A DNA stretch of 64,000 bases, taken from the NCBI GenBank assembly GCA_037200975.1, contig JBBCGI010000001.1:2542001-2606000 (forward strand). The letters are read 5' to 3'. A model generated the notes under the pieces. It saw nothing but the letters and a program-made list of their open reading frames with translations, had not been told where the DNA came from and made no database searches. This document shows, piece after piece, positions 35,128 to 44,258 of this stretch; within the stretch, counting starts at the first letter, position 1; each line of letters starts with the position of its first letter. A program made the translations under genes and the position numbers. This DNA comes from Pseudomonadota bacterium (GTDB taxonomy: Bacteria; Pseudomonadota; Gammaproteobacteria; Steroidobacterales; Steroidobacteraceae).

Positions 35128-35586
35128 TCAGACTCCAAAGGCGCTGCGCAACTGCGCCAACACCGCGCCCTGGGCGCGCGCGTCGGCGGTTGCGATGAAA
35201 ATCGTGTCGTCTCCGGACACCGTGCCGGCCACTTCGTTCCAGCCGGCCTTGTCGATGGCGGCGGCCACGCTGCCGGCGGAGCCGATCGTGGTCTTGACGA
35301 CGGTGATCGACGGGCCGGCGGTGCGCACTTCGCGCACGAACGATGCCACCGCGGAAAACTTGTCCTGAGTGCGGGAAGACAGCTCCGCGGTGTCGGGCAG
35401 GACGTAGCCATCGCTGGCTTTCATGACACCGAGTTCGCGCAGGTCGCGGCTGATGGACGACTGCGTGACCGCATGACCTTCGCGCTTCAACAGGCGCACG
35501 AGTTCCTGCTGGCGGCGCACCGGGGAGCTGCGCAGCAGGCGGACGATGGCGGTACGACGCGCCTCGCGGTGATGGTCGGTCAGCAT
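35128..35586 (-). CDS. argR: Arginine repressor ArgR
   Basis: 152 residues from ATG 35586. The winged-helix domain has HAVTQSSISRDLRELGVMK; the C-terminal hexamerisation and arginine-binding domain ends with GDDTIFIATAD. ArgR represses arginine genes when arginine is plentiful. It is the first gene of the arginine cluster here, so it probably represses its own operon through the palindrome at 35624. The frame continues upstream to 35673 but lacks a ribosome site. Confidence 0.93.
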   Translation of the reverse strand: MLTDHHREARRTAIVRLLRSSPVRRQQELVRLLKREGHAVTQSSISRDLRELGVMKASDGYVLPDTAELSSRTQDKFSAVASFVREVRTAGPSITVVKTTIGSAGSVAAAIDKAGWNEVAGTVSGDDTIFIATADARAQGAVLAQLRSAFGV

Positions 35587-35623
35587 GGAAATGAATCCAC
35601 CCGTGAATAAAGAGCGCGCATGG

Positions 35624-35637
35624 TGCATAAAAATGCA
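35624..35637. promoter_or_regulatory. ARG-box-like ArgR operator
   Basis: TGCAT-AAAA-ATGCA is a perfect 14-bp palindrome close to the ARG box TGAAT-N4-ATTCA. A second TGAAT half-site begins at 35604, about two helical turns away, as in paired ARG boxes. It lies 38 bases before the argR start. Confidence 0.65.
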
Positions 35638-35709
35638 GGAGGCGTCAATGCCCGATTGCGGCATTCTGGACACCGGCCACTCTTCTATATGTGCGGCGTT
35701 GCGGTGGAA

Positions 35710-36015
35710 TTACGCATCGGGCCGGATCGGGTTCGTGGCGGCATCACCCACTACCGTCATCCAGCTGCGGATCGACCACTTCGTGACCAACCCGCCCTGG
35801 ACGTACGGATCCTCGGCCACGAACTTCTCGACGACTTCCTTCGACGGCACTGAGAACAGCAATACGCCCATGTCCACCGGGTCCGTCAGGGCGCCGCCGA
35901 GCACCAGTTCTCCGCGCTGCTGCGCCGACCAGGCGAGCTTGATGTGCGCGCCGCGAAACTGCGCGCGGCGCTCGAGGATGTCGGGAACGTAGGTATAGAA
36001 GAGCAGGAAGTGCAT
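35710..36015 (-). CDS. YciI family protein
   Basis: About 101 residues from ATG 36015 (MHFLLFYTYVPDILERRAQ). The ferredoxin-like YciI fold shows in AHIKLAWSAQQRGELVLGGAL and VLLFSVPSKEVVEKFVAEDPYV. Some relatives have hydrolase or dehalogenase-like activity, but most are uncharacterised. The frame is open to 36120, but that part is low-quality. It stands apart from argR and alkB. Confidence 0.85.
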   Translation of the reverse strand: MHFLLFYTYVPDILERRAQFRGAHIKLAWSAQQRGELVLGGALTDPVDMGVLLFSVPSKEVVEKFVAEDPYVQGGLVTKWSIRSWMTVVGDAATNPIRPDA

Positions 36016-36153
36016 GGCGGTCTCGGGGCAGGGGTGGCGCCTGCATGATATTTCAGTGCGCTGCCGCGCGCAGCGCGAATTCTTCAGCGGCGAGACCCCT
36101 ATGTGGCCTGTCCCCGCCATGGCCGGTTGCCGCGGACCCGGGGCTAACTACCC

Positions 36154-36798
36154 TCAGCGGGCATGGCGAAAGGTCAGGTTGTAGCGGAACTCGCCCGTGA
36201 GAGCGTGATTGCCCGGTTTGACCGGCCGCACCGCGTGATACACCAGCCGCGCCGGCCCGCCCCAGACGAGCACGTCGCCGTCGTTCAATGCGACGCTCCG
36301 GCCCTTGCCGCCGCGCGCCAGCCCATAGAAGGCGAAACTCGCGGGCAATCCCAGCGACACGGAGACGATCGGTTGCGCGTAGTTCTGTTCGTCGGCGTCG
36401 CGGTGCGGGGTGAGGCGGCTGCCGGCCGAGTAACGATTGACCAGGCAGGCGTCGGGCACGAAATCGGGGAAGCCGCCGCGCCGGGCCGCCTCGAGCGCGA
36501 GCGCGACGAATCCGCCGGGCATCGCGGGCCAGTCCCTGCCGGTGAGCGGATCGCGCGAACTATAGCGGTATCCGCTGCGATCGCTGACCCACCCGACGGG
36601 CCCGCAGTTGGTCATCGCGACGGACATCGTCTGTCCGCCCGGGGTGACGAGATGGCGGAACGGCGCGGCTGCCGACACGGCTTCGATCAGCGGCATCAGC
36701 TCCGCGGAACGCGCGAAGCCGCGCAGCAGTGTGATCCCGGGCTCGAGGACCAGCGCCTCGCCAGCGCCCGGGTTCGCGAAGAGCTCGAGCGTGTTCAC
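36154..36798 (-). CDS. alkB: AlkB-type Fe(II)/2-oxoglutarate DNA dioxygenase
   Basis: 214 residues from GTG 36798, close to the 216 of E. coli AlkB. It removes alkyl groups from 1-methyladenine and 3-methylcytosine. The metal ligands are the HRD of LTPHRDADEQ and the later His of VYHAVRPV; the 2-oxoglutarate Arg lies in FRYNLTFR. The GTG overlaps the tamB stop (GTGA), so alkB is translationally coupled to the tamAB unit, which is an odd partner for a DNA-repair gene. Confidence 0.9.
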   Translation of the reverse strand: MNTLELFANPGAGEALVLEPGITLLRGFARSAELMPLIEAVSAAAPFRHLVTPGGQTMSVAMTNCGPVGWVSDRSGYRYSSRDPLTGRDWPAMPGGFVALALEAARRGGFPDFVPDACLVNRYSAGSRLTPHRDADEQNYAQPIVSVSLGLPASFAFYGLARGGKGRSVALNDGDVLVWGGPARLVYHAVRPVKPGNHALTGEFRYNLTFRHAR

Positions 36799-39700
36799 TT
36801 CTCGATGGTGAAGACCAGGTCGGCCGAACGCTCCTGGCCGGCCTCGGTCTTGATCGTCCACTTGTCGTCGATGGTGTACCGCATCTTGATGGTGTTGATG
36901 GATTCGGTCAGCGACACGCCGTAACTCACGAACAACCGCGGCGACAGGTATTTGCCGAGCACCAGCGAAGTATCGTTCGACGTATCGGATTCGACGCTGA
37001 TGTCGGGGATGCCAAGTTTGCTGCCGAATTGCGCCGCCAGCAGCGCGGCCGCCTGCCCCGCGACTTCCTGGCCTGCCGCTCCGGTGCCGACGCGATCCGA
37101 ACGCTGCGCAGATTCGAGCGAGCTGCCGGCGAGGATCAGCGAGACGATCTGCGATTGCGGGATCGACGGCTCGGAGAAGAACGTGAGCCGCGGCTCGCGC
37201 AAGGTGCCGCGCACGTTCACGCCGGCCTTCACGTCGGGCAGCACTTTCACCGCGCGGATGTCGACCGCGGGATCGGCCAGCAAACCGCCGTTGAAGATGA
37301 GCCGGCCGCGTTCGATATCGAGCTTGCGCGCCAGCGCGGTGTACTGTCCGTCCTTGACCTGCAGTTCGCCGGTGGCGCGGCTCGGCTGATCCGGCAAGGT
37401 GCGTTCGGTGATGCTGCCGGTGACGTGGCCCGAAAGACCGTAAGTTTCGATCGTCACTTTATCGCCCAGCGTCACCGTGATCTCGCTGGTGACGAGGAAA
37501 GGATCCTTCTCGACTTCCTCGGTAGGGCCGACCAGCCTTTCATCGGCCGACGGCAATACGGCGTTGGTGAGATCGGCCGGCTGAATACGCGCCAGCGGCA
37601 CCTTGACTTCACCCTTCACGAGAATCTCGCGCCCCGCGATATGGAAATCGAGATCGGGAGACGCGTCGATGCGCGCTTCAGGCACGTCCACGACCCGCAG
37701 GTTCTCGCCCGAGAGTCTGAGGTCGCCGTACGGCAGATTCTCACGCCACTCGATCTTGCCCGAGCTTGCGAGACTGCCGGCGCCCGCCTTGGCGGCGGAC
37801 GTGAACTCGAGATTGTTGCGCACGATGCGCGCCTCCATCTCGAGCTCGCGCAACGAGAGATTGAGTTGATAGAGATCGAGCTCGGCGCGCGATAGTTTGA
37901 GCACGCCACTGGCATTGGGCGCGCCGACCGTGCCGTCGAAGCTCAGATTGGCGTCGAAGTGGCCGCTGGCACGGTCGATGTCGGGTACGTAGAGCGTGAT
38001 GAAGCCGAGCTCGCCGGTCGCCATCTGCAGCTGCCCGTGCATGGGCCAATTCAGCATGTCGTCGCCGTTGCGGTCGGCGCGCATGCGGCCGGAGATGAGG
38101 CCGCGCTCCGCGGCATCGAGCCGCAGCTCCGCGTTCATGTGATCGGGCTCCGCCTTGAGCGTGACGAAGCCGGAGCCGAACGTGATGACGTCGGTGCGGC
38201 CGCTCGCCAGCTTGTGACGGATCGCCGCGTCTGTCAGGTCGACGCGCGCGTCGCCGAGGAAAGGCGCGCCGCCGGTCGAGCTCACGCTGGCCGTTGCATT
38301 CAGCGTGCCCTGGTATTCGACCTTCGGAGTCAGGCCGGCGGTCAGCGTGCTGATGGGCAGATCGCGCGCGTCGGCGCGCGCGCTCCATCCGGCTTGCGTC
38401 CATTCGCCGCCGCCGCACAGCCGCGCGATCTTGCCGTGCAGGCACAGCGAATTCAGTTTTCCCGCCGCGGCACTCACCGTCAGCGCCACCGGTTCATCGA
38501 GCTGCAGATTGAGATTCTCGGTGTCGTCGATGAACAGGTCGGTGATCGTGCCGCTCCAGGTCCCGTTCGCAAAGCCACCCTTGCCCGACAGGTGCAGCGC
38601 GGTCTTGCCGGCAAGTGCGTCCATCTTGAGCTTGTGATCGGAAGTCGATCCATCGAGCGCGGCATTGAACTGGTTGAGCACGCGCCGATCGACTTCGAGC
38701 CGCGAGATCGCGATGTCGGCGTGTGAGGCGCGTTGACCGCGCCAGTCGAGATCGATGTTCGCGGATAGTTTGTCGACGCTCACGTCTTCGTGCTGGATGC
38801 CGCTGCCCTGCGCCGTCAACTTGATAACCGGCGCTGCGGCGGTGCCGCCGATCTTTCCCCTGGCGTGTAGTTCGCCGCGCGCGCCTTCGGCCAGCAACGC
38901 GAGGTTGTCCGCGTCGAGACTGAAATCGAGATCGATGTCGCGTTTTGCGCTCAGCGAGCCGTCGATCGCCATGCTGGTGTTGCCGGCGCGGAAGCGCAGC
39001 TTTTCGAAGCTCCAGTCGTCGCCCTGATTGCGCACGCGACCGCTGCCGCTCGCGGCGTTGCCGCGCAGCCGGCCGGTGAGATCGCTGAACGCAATGTCGA
39101 GCGCGGCACCGGCGCCGAAGGGTGCGCCGCTCGCCTTGAGATCGAAGTCGAGCGCACCGCTGAAACCCGGCCGCAATTCGGCGGGATTGAAACCCTTCAC
39201 GCTGCCGGCCAGCGACCAGCTCTCGCCTGGAGTCCAGCGCGCTTCGCCGGCAAGTTGTGCGTGGCCGCCGAAGGCGCCGAGGTCGAGCTGATCGATCTGC
39301 AGGTGATCCTTGTGCAGGGCGCCCCGCAGCTCCACGGCCATCGGGTCGAGTTGCGGGATGTGCAGATCGCCGGCTGCCGTGATGGCGTAGGGCCACAACC
39401 CCTCGAGGCGGTACTTGCCCTGCGGGCTCGAGAAGATCTGCGGAGATTCCGCGGTGAAACGCGCCGCCAGCGGCCAGCGCAACCCGCGCCAGTCGCCGTG
39501 CAGCAGTAGTTTGGGGCCGTTCTCGGCGGTCTCGATCGTACCCTGGCCTTCCGCGTGGCTGCCGGTGGCGCGGTGCGTGACTTCATAGTGCGTGGCGTTG
39601 ACCACGCGGTCGGCATAGTTCCCTTCGAATACCAGGTCGAACGGCCCCGCGCCGAGACCCGGCACCATCAAGGGGCCGCGCGCATGGAATTCGTTCATCG

Positions 39701-40544
39701 CGCCGCCCACCTCGAGCGGGCCTTCGATGATGCCGAGCGCGCCGCCCGCCCCGAAGGCGCGCAGGTCGAAATTGTGGACGTCCGCCTTGCCGGTCCAGTG
39801 GAAATTGCTTGCGAGCTCCAGTAATTCGCCGCGCAGGTCGGCGCGGAATGGTTCCTGCAACTTCGCGGTGAGCGGTAGTTTGTCGAGCGAGCCGTCGAAG
39901 TTCGCGTCGGCGCGCCACTCGGGCTGGCCTTCGATGATCATGCGGGTGGTTGCCTCGCCACGCAGCAGCATCGGATCGGCCGCGCGCAGCTCGCCGATCG
40001 CGCGTGCCTGCAGGATGCCGTAGATGATGTTCCCCTCGAACACCCGGATCGTCTTGCTGGCGACGATCCCGGCGCCGCTGGCCTCGTTGAACTCCACGCG
40101 GCGGCCGTTCGGCGCGACGATCACCAGGCTCTTCGCGTAGGCCTGCTCGGCGCTGATGCTGAGCAGCCGCGGCAGGAATTTCTGCTCGGTGTCGGGCGGC
40201 GGGGTCAGCCGGCGTTTCACCTCGATCAACACGAGCTCGGCGCGCGCCTCGCGCACCGCGATACGTCCGGCCAGCAGCGGCCAGATCCTCACGTGCGCCT
40301 GGCCGCGTTCCACGCGCACGTGGGTGCGCTCGTGATCGACGTCGACCCAGTCGGCGCCGAAGCCGCCCGCGATCGTGCCATGCACGTTGTGGATCGTGAG
40401 CGTGACCTTGCCCAGCTTCTCCGGCAACCGTGCCACCGCGAAGCGCAGGCCCGCCTCGGTGTACACCACCCAGGCGACGCATGAGAGCAGAACCAGGACT
40501 AACAACCCGAGGAGCAGGGCTGCGATCTTGAGCCGGCGCTTCAT
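36795..40544 (-). CDS. tamB: TamB, translocation and assembly module protein
   Basis: About 1249 residues from ATG 40544; the frame runs on upstream into tamA but that is shadow. An N-terminal anchor (IAALLLGLLVLVLLSCVAWVV) is followed by long beta-helical repeats and the DUF490 C-terminal domain, with SLILAGSSLES and LGKYLSPRLFVSYG near the end. TamB bridges inner and outer membranes for phospholipid transport and barrel assembly. The ATG overlaps the tamA stop (TGATG). An E. coli-like tamA-tamB order. Confidence 0.94.
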   Translation of the reverse strand: MKRRLKIAALLLGLLVLVLLSCVAWVVYTEAGLRFAVARLPEKLGKVTLTIHNVHGTIAGGFGADWVDVDHERTHVRVERGQAHVRIWPLLAGRIAVREARAELVLIEVKRRLTPPPDTEQKFLPRLLSISAEQAYAKSLVIVAPNGRRVEFNEASGAGIVASKTIRVFEGNIIYGILQARAIGELRAADPMLLRGEATTRMIIEGQPEWRADANFDGSLDKLPLTAKLQEPFRADLRGELLELASNFHWTGKADVHNFDLRAFGAGGALGIIEGPLEVGGAMNEFHARGPLMVPGLGAGPFDLVFEGNYADRVVNATHYEVTHRATGSHAEGQGTIETAENGPKLLLHGDWRGLRWPLAARFTAESPQIFSSPQGKYRLEGLWPYAITAAGDLHIPQLDPMAVELRGALHKDHLQIDQLDLGAFGGHAQLAGEARWTPGESWSLAGSVKGFNPAELRPGFSGALDFDLKASGAPFGAGAALDIAFSDLTGRLRGNAASGSGRVRNQGDDWSFEKLRFRAGNTSMAIDGSLSAKRDIDLDFSLDADNLALLAEGARGELHARGKIGGTAAAPVIKLTAQGSGIQHEDVSVDKLSANIDLDWRGQRASHADIAISRLEVDRRVLNQFNAALDGSTSDHKLKMDALAGKTALHLSGKGGFANGTWSGTITDLFIDDTENLNLQLDEPVALTVSAAAGKLNSLCLHGKIARLCGGGEWTQAGWSARADARDLPISTLTAGLTPKVEYQGTLNATASVSSTGGAPFLGDARVDLTDAAIRHKLASGRTDVITFGSGFVTLKAEPDHMNAELRLDAAERGLISGRMRADRNGDDMLNWPMHGQLQMATGELGFITLYVPDIDRASGHFDANLSFDGTVGAPNASGVLKLSRAELDLYQLNLSLRELEMEARIVRNNLEFTSAAKAGAGSLASSGKIEWRENLPYGDLRLSGENLRVVDVPEARIDASPDLDFHIAGREILVKGEVKVPLARIQPADLTNAVLPSADERLVGPTEEVEKDPFLVTSEITVTLGDKVTIETYGLSGHVTGSITERTLPDQPSRATGELQVKDGQYTALARKLDIERGRLIFNGGLLADPAVDIRAVKVLPDVKAGVNVRGTLREPRLTFFSEPSIPQSQIVSLILAGSSLESAQRSDRVGTGAAGQEVAGQAAALLAAQFGSKLGIPDISVESDTSNDTSLVLGKYLSPRLFVSYGVSLTESINTIKMRYTIDDKWTIKTEAGQERSADLVFTIEK

Positions 40545-42415
40545 CACAGCTTGGGCGAGAAGTTCAGGTGCAGGCGCGGCCCCGGCCGTTCGGTGCTGCC
40601 GGCCGGGGTGGTCAGCGCCTGCGCGATGTCGATGCCCACTGAAACCACCGGCAGGCGCAGTCGTATGCCGATGCCGACCGAATACATGAGCGGATCGCCG
40701 AAGTTGTCGAACGCGTTGCCGGCGTCGGCGAATACCGCGACGGCGAGGTTTCGCGGCAGATCGCGCACCAGCTCCACCGAACCGGCGAACAGGTGTTTGC
40801 CGCCGACCTTCGTATATTTCGGCGTGCCGTCCTCGTTGAACAGCAGTGTGCCGTCCCGGTCCCTGGCCTGTTCCACCGGCGACAGATCGTTGATGCCAAA
40901 GCCGCGCACGCTGCGGTCCCCGCCCGCGAAGAAGCGTTGGGTCGGCGCGAGCGCGCTGGTTTTCGACAAGGCGGTTGCGCCGAGATCGCCGCGCAGCAGC
41001 AGGTGCCACTTCTTCTCGACCCGGTCGATGTCGAACACGCGCTCCGCCTGCAGGCGGATCTGCAGGAAGTCGGAGTCCGATCCCAGCGACGTGTGCGAAC
41101 CGCGCAGCTCGGCGAAGATCGCGCGGCTGAACAACGCCTCGCCGAGATAATTCTTGGGAACGAGTGCGAAGCTGATGCCGGGAATCAGCAGTTTCTGGTC
41201 GTCCCGGTCACCCGACGTGATGTCCTCGGATTGTGTATCGAGCAGCTCGACATAGGTCACGCGCTGCCAGCTCTGATTGCCGAACCAGGAGCCGCGCAGG
41301 TGTGTGAAGCTCGGCGTGAAATTGACGGACTGCGTATCGAAGTCGGCGATACGTTCGTGCCCGCCCGTGAGCTGCATGGTGAAACGTTCGGTGGCCGGAT
41401 CGCCGATCGGCACGAGATACCGCGCATCGATCGATTGCTCGAGCGCCGCCGCCTTGATCTCCGTGCGAAAACGATGGCCATTGTGATTGACGCGCCGGTT
41501 CTCCCAGGCGGCGGTGCCGCGCGCTTCGGTGTCGGTGCCATAACCCACGCCGAACGAGTAACGGCTGCGGCGATTGGGTTCCGCATTGATGCTGATGGGG
41601 ACGATGTGTGTCACGGAGTCGCGATCTTCGGGCAACACTTCGACCGTGGAAAAATACTGGCTGTCGTCGAGCGCGAACTGGGTGCGCAGCAGTTCGCCAG
41701 CGTTGAACGGCTCGTTCTCGTGATAACGCAGGAAGCGCCGCACCAGCGCGTCGTCGATCACGTCCTGGCTGATCGTGGTCGCGCCGAAGCGGTACGGTTC
41801 GCCCGTTTCGAAGGCGATGTCGATGTCCGCGATACGCGCCTGCGGATCGACACGCATCTCGTTACGCACCATGCGCGCATCGAGGTATCCGAAGTTGAGC
41901 GCGGTGCGCAGCAGGTCGCCCTTGATCTTCTCGTAGTCGGCGTGATTGAGGCGGTCGCCCGGGTGGATAGGCAGGTCGTTGGTGATCCTGGTGAAACGTT
42001 CGTCGTTCGCGCCCGGGCCGGCCACGCTGACATCGACTTTTTCGACCACCACCGGCACGCCGCGAGTGATGGTCAACGTGACGCGATAGTTCTGCTCGCT
42101 GCCGTTACCCTCACGCTTCACTTCCGACTTGACGGTCGGCTCGTAGAAGCCGAAGGGGCGCAGCGCCGCGCGCACTTCGCGTTCGCTGCGTTCCTGCAGG
42201 CGTTCGACGAACTCGGGCGACAGGTCGTCGGAGTTCTTGTAACGTTCGAACGATAGATAGGCGAGCACGTTCGAGCGCATGCCCTGTTCGTCGTCGATGC
42301 CGTGCAATTCGACTTCGATGCCGGACCAGGCGGGCGCCGCAAACTGCGCCATACCCAACGCGAGCAGCGTGAGTGCGGAAAGGCGCGCGCAATAGTTGTT
42401 CTGCAACGTCGGCAT
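40544..42415 (-). CDS. tamA: TamA, BamA-family outer-membrane protein
   Basis: 623 residues. After a signal peptide ending near APAWSG come three POTRA domains (about 30-280), then a 16-strand barrel. The L6-loop motif is RFFAGGDRSVRGFG, and the end HLNFSPKL forms the last strand. TamA works with TamB in insertion of outer-membrane proteins. It is the first gene of tamA-tamB-alkB. About 85 bases lie between it and the NRDE gene, with no clear terminator. Confidence 0.94.
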   Translation of the reverse strand: MPTLQNNYCARLSALTLLALGMAQFAAPAWSGIEVELHGIDDEQGMRSNVLAYLSFERYKNSDDLSPEFVERLQERSEREVRAALRPFGFYEPTVKSEVKREGNGSEQNYRVTLTITRGVPVVVEKVDVSVAGPGANDERFTRITNDLPIHPGDRLNHADYEKIKGDLLRTALNFGYLDARMVRNEMRVDPQARIADIDIAFETGEPYRFGATTISQDVIDDALVRRFLRYHENEPFNAGELLRTQFALDDSQYFSTVEVLPEDRDSVTHIVPISINAEPNRRSRYSFGVGYGTDTEARGTAAWENRRVNHNGHRFRTEIKAAALEQSIDARYLVPIGDPATERFTMQLTGGHERIADFDTQSVNFTPSFTHLRGSWFGNQSWQRVTYVELLDTQSEDITSGDRDDQKLLIPGISFALVPKNYLGEALFSRAIFAELRGSHTSLGSDSDFLQIRLQAERVFDIDRVEKKWHLLLRGDLGATALSKTSALAPTQRFFAGGDRSVRGFGINDLSPVEQARDRDGTLLFNEDGTPKYTKVGGKHLFAGSVELVRDLPRNLAVAVFADAGNAFDNFGDPLMYSVGIGIRLRLPVVSVGIDIAQALTTPAGSTERPGPRLHLNFSPKL

Positions 42416-42500
42416 GACACCGCTTTGGGGCGGGAATGGCGGAGATTCTAATGAGAGTCGCGCAGTTACGCGCGGGTTCCGCGCCCGGATGAGAAGCCGA

Positions 42501-43292
42501 TCAACCCCGCGACGTGGCGTTCAGGACGTGTTCAGTTTCACCGCTCGACATGCCGCGCGCGTCGAACCGGCGCTCGGCGATTCGCAGCGTATCGTCCGTC
42601 GAGATCGTCAGCACCGTCGAACAACGCGTGCCATAAGTCTCGTCCAGCACGAAAGGCGCGGAGAGTTTCCGGGCCCATTCGGGGGACAAATCGCCGGCCG
42701 GCAATGCGTCGGGAGGCGCTGTCTCGCGGTCCGCGAGCAGGGCAAACAAGCTGTCGGCCAAGGCGGGGTGGGCCGCCGTGGCATCGGCCTCGAGCAGCGC
42801 CGTGAACCGTGCGCGCACGCGAACCAGCTTGGGCCACGGGGTGTCGAGAAATTCGTTGGACAAGCCGTAAACGCCGGGCGGCAGCTCGCGCGCGAACTGG
42901 TCGGCGCGGTTGGAGGCGTACCAGAGCGATTCCCGGTCCGCGAGCAGCAGGTTGAACCCCGCATATCCCGGCGCATCGGTTTCGAGCGACTGGAGGTACG
43001 CGCCCGGCGCCTCGTCCCGCGCGAGGAAGGCGGGAATGAGCCCGCCGCGCGACGGGGCGCTGCGGCGGCGGCGGCCGAACTCGCGGAAGTTCGTGACGAT
43101 TCCGCAGCGGCGGCGCGTATCCACGGCGAACCATGCGCCATTCGCCTGCAGGTCGCGCCCACCCACGACGCCCGCGGGCTCCTCCCAGGCGGCGAGCGGC
43201 GCGGCCGGCCGCTCGTGGAACTCGTCGCGGTTCGCCGCAACCACGAGCCGATGGCGCGGGTGTGTTCGCCACGCGAGGACTAACAAACACAT
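42501..43292 (-). CDS. NRDE (TANGO2-like) family protein
   Basis: 263 residues. The protein starts MCLLVLAW, with Cys2 as the probable N-terminal nucleophile of an Ntn-hydrolase fold, and the name-giving NRDE is at 21-24 (ANRDEFHERPAAPL). RCGIVTNFREFG and YGLSNEFLDTPWPKL are typical. TANGO2-like proteins are linked to heme or lipid handling in eukaryotes; the bacterial role is open. It starts six bases after nudC. Confidence 0.9.
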   Translation of the reverse strand: MCLLVLAWRTHPRHRLVVAANRDEFHERPAAPLAAWEEPAGVVGGRDLQANGAWFAVDTRRRCGIVTNFREFGRRRRSAPSRGGLIPAFLARDEAPGAYLQSLETDAPGYAGFNLLLADRESLWYASNRADQFARELPPGVYGLSNEFLDTPWPKLVRVRARFTALLEADATAAHPALADSLFALLADRETAPPDALPAGDLSPEWARKLSAPFVLDETYGTRCSTVLTISTDDTLRIAERRFDARGMSSGETEHVLNATSRG

Positions 43293-43298
43293 GGTGGC

Positions 43299-44222
43299 CT
43301 AACCGTCGAGCGTCGGGCCGGCGGCCGCGTTGTACCAGCCGTCTATGAGCCGCGCCGAGATCGAGCCCGCCGGCGGCAAAGCCGGATGACCTGCGGCCAG
43401 GTCGGCGCGTGTGAACCAGCGCGCATCCTCGAGTTCGCCGTCGCGCAGCGTGATCTCGTGCGTGCGCGCAACGGCGCGAAATCCCAGCATCAGCGAAGAG
43501 GGGAACGGCCAAGGTTGTGAGGACTCGTAACGCACGTCCGTCACGTGGACGCCGGTTTCCTCTTCGACCTCGCGCACCACGGCGTCCTCGAGGCTTTCAC
43601 CGGGCTCCACGAAACCGGCGATGGTGGAATAACGGCCCGCCGGCCACGAAGCCTGCCGACCTAACAAGGCGCGTTCGCCGCCTGCATCGCTGACCAGCAC
43701 GATGATGGCCGGATCGAGCCGTGGAAAGGTCTCGCTGGCGCAGCCCTCGCGGCTGCAACGCATCACGTGACCGGCGCGCGCCGGGACGTTCGGCGCGCCG
43801 CACACGCCGCAGAAGCGGTGGCGTGCCTTCCACAGCGACAGGGCACGCGCGTACGCCAGCAGCGAGGCCGATTCGGGCAGCAGCACCGGCGTGAGCGGTC
43901 GCAACTCGCGCAACTCGGTGTGGGGCGGCAGCTGCGCGTCGGCCACCGCGGCGGGTAGTTCGATCAACACGGTACGCTCACCACGGAACCAACCCAACAA
44001 GGTCAGGTCTTCCGCGCGCGCCGCGAGCACCAGCGGATGATCGCCGGGCAGGAAAGCAATCTCGACCGGTTCGCCCGGCGCGACCAGCTGCGTCGAACCC
44101 GCGGCGATCAGGTAACGCGTGGCCGGATCGCCGCGCGCCGCGGCGAGCCACGCCGGATCGTCGCGCAGCTCGGCGCGGCGCTCGAGGAACGGGACGGAAA
44201 AAAGGGTCGGGCGAATGCTCAC
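43299..44222 (-). CDS. nudC: NADH pyrophosphatase NudC
   Basis: 307 residues. Zinc-ribbon cysteines lie in FCGVCG and MRCSREGC. The Nudix box is GFVEPGESLEDAVVREVEEETGV, and the NudC marker SQPWPFPSSLM follows. It hydrolyses NADH and removes NAD caps from RNA 5' ends. It is cotranscribed with the NRDE gene. About 36 bases separate it from the FlhC-like gene on the same strand. Confidence 0.95.
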   Translation of the reverse strand: MSIRPTLFSVPFLERRAELRDDPAWLAAARGDPATRYLIAAGSTQLVAPGEPVEIAFLPGDHPLVLAARAEDLTLLGWFRGERTVLIELPAAVADAQLPPHTELRELRPLTPVLLPESASLLAYARALSLWKARHRFCGVCGAPNVPARAGHVMRCSREGCASETFPRLDPAIIVLVSDAGGERALLGRQASWPAGRYSTIAGFVEPGESLEDAVVREVEEETGVHVTDVRYESSQPWPFPSSLMLGFRAVARTHEITLRDGELEDARWFTRADLAAGHPALPPAGSISARLIDGWYNAAAGPTLDG

Positions 44223-44258
44223 CGCGCGAATCTACCATCCGCGCGGTGAGCTTGGCGC

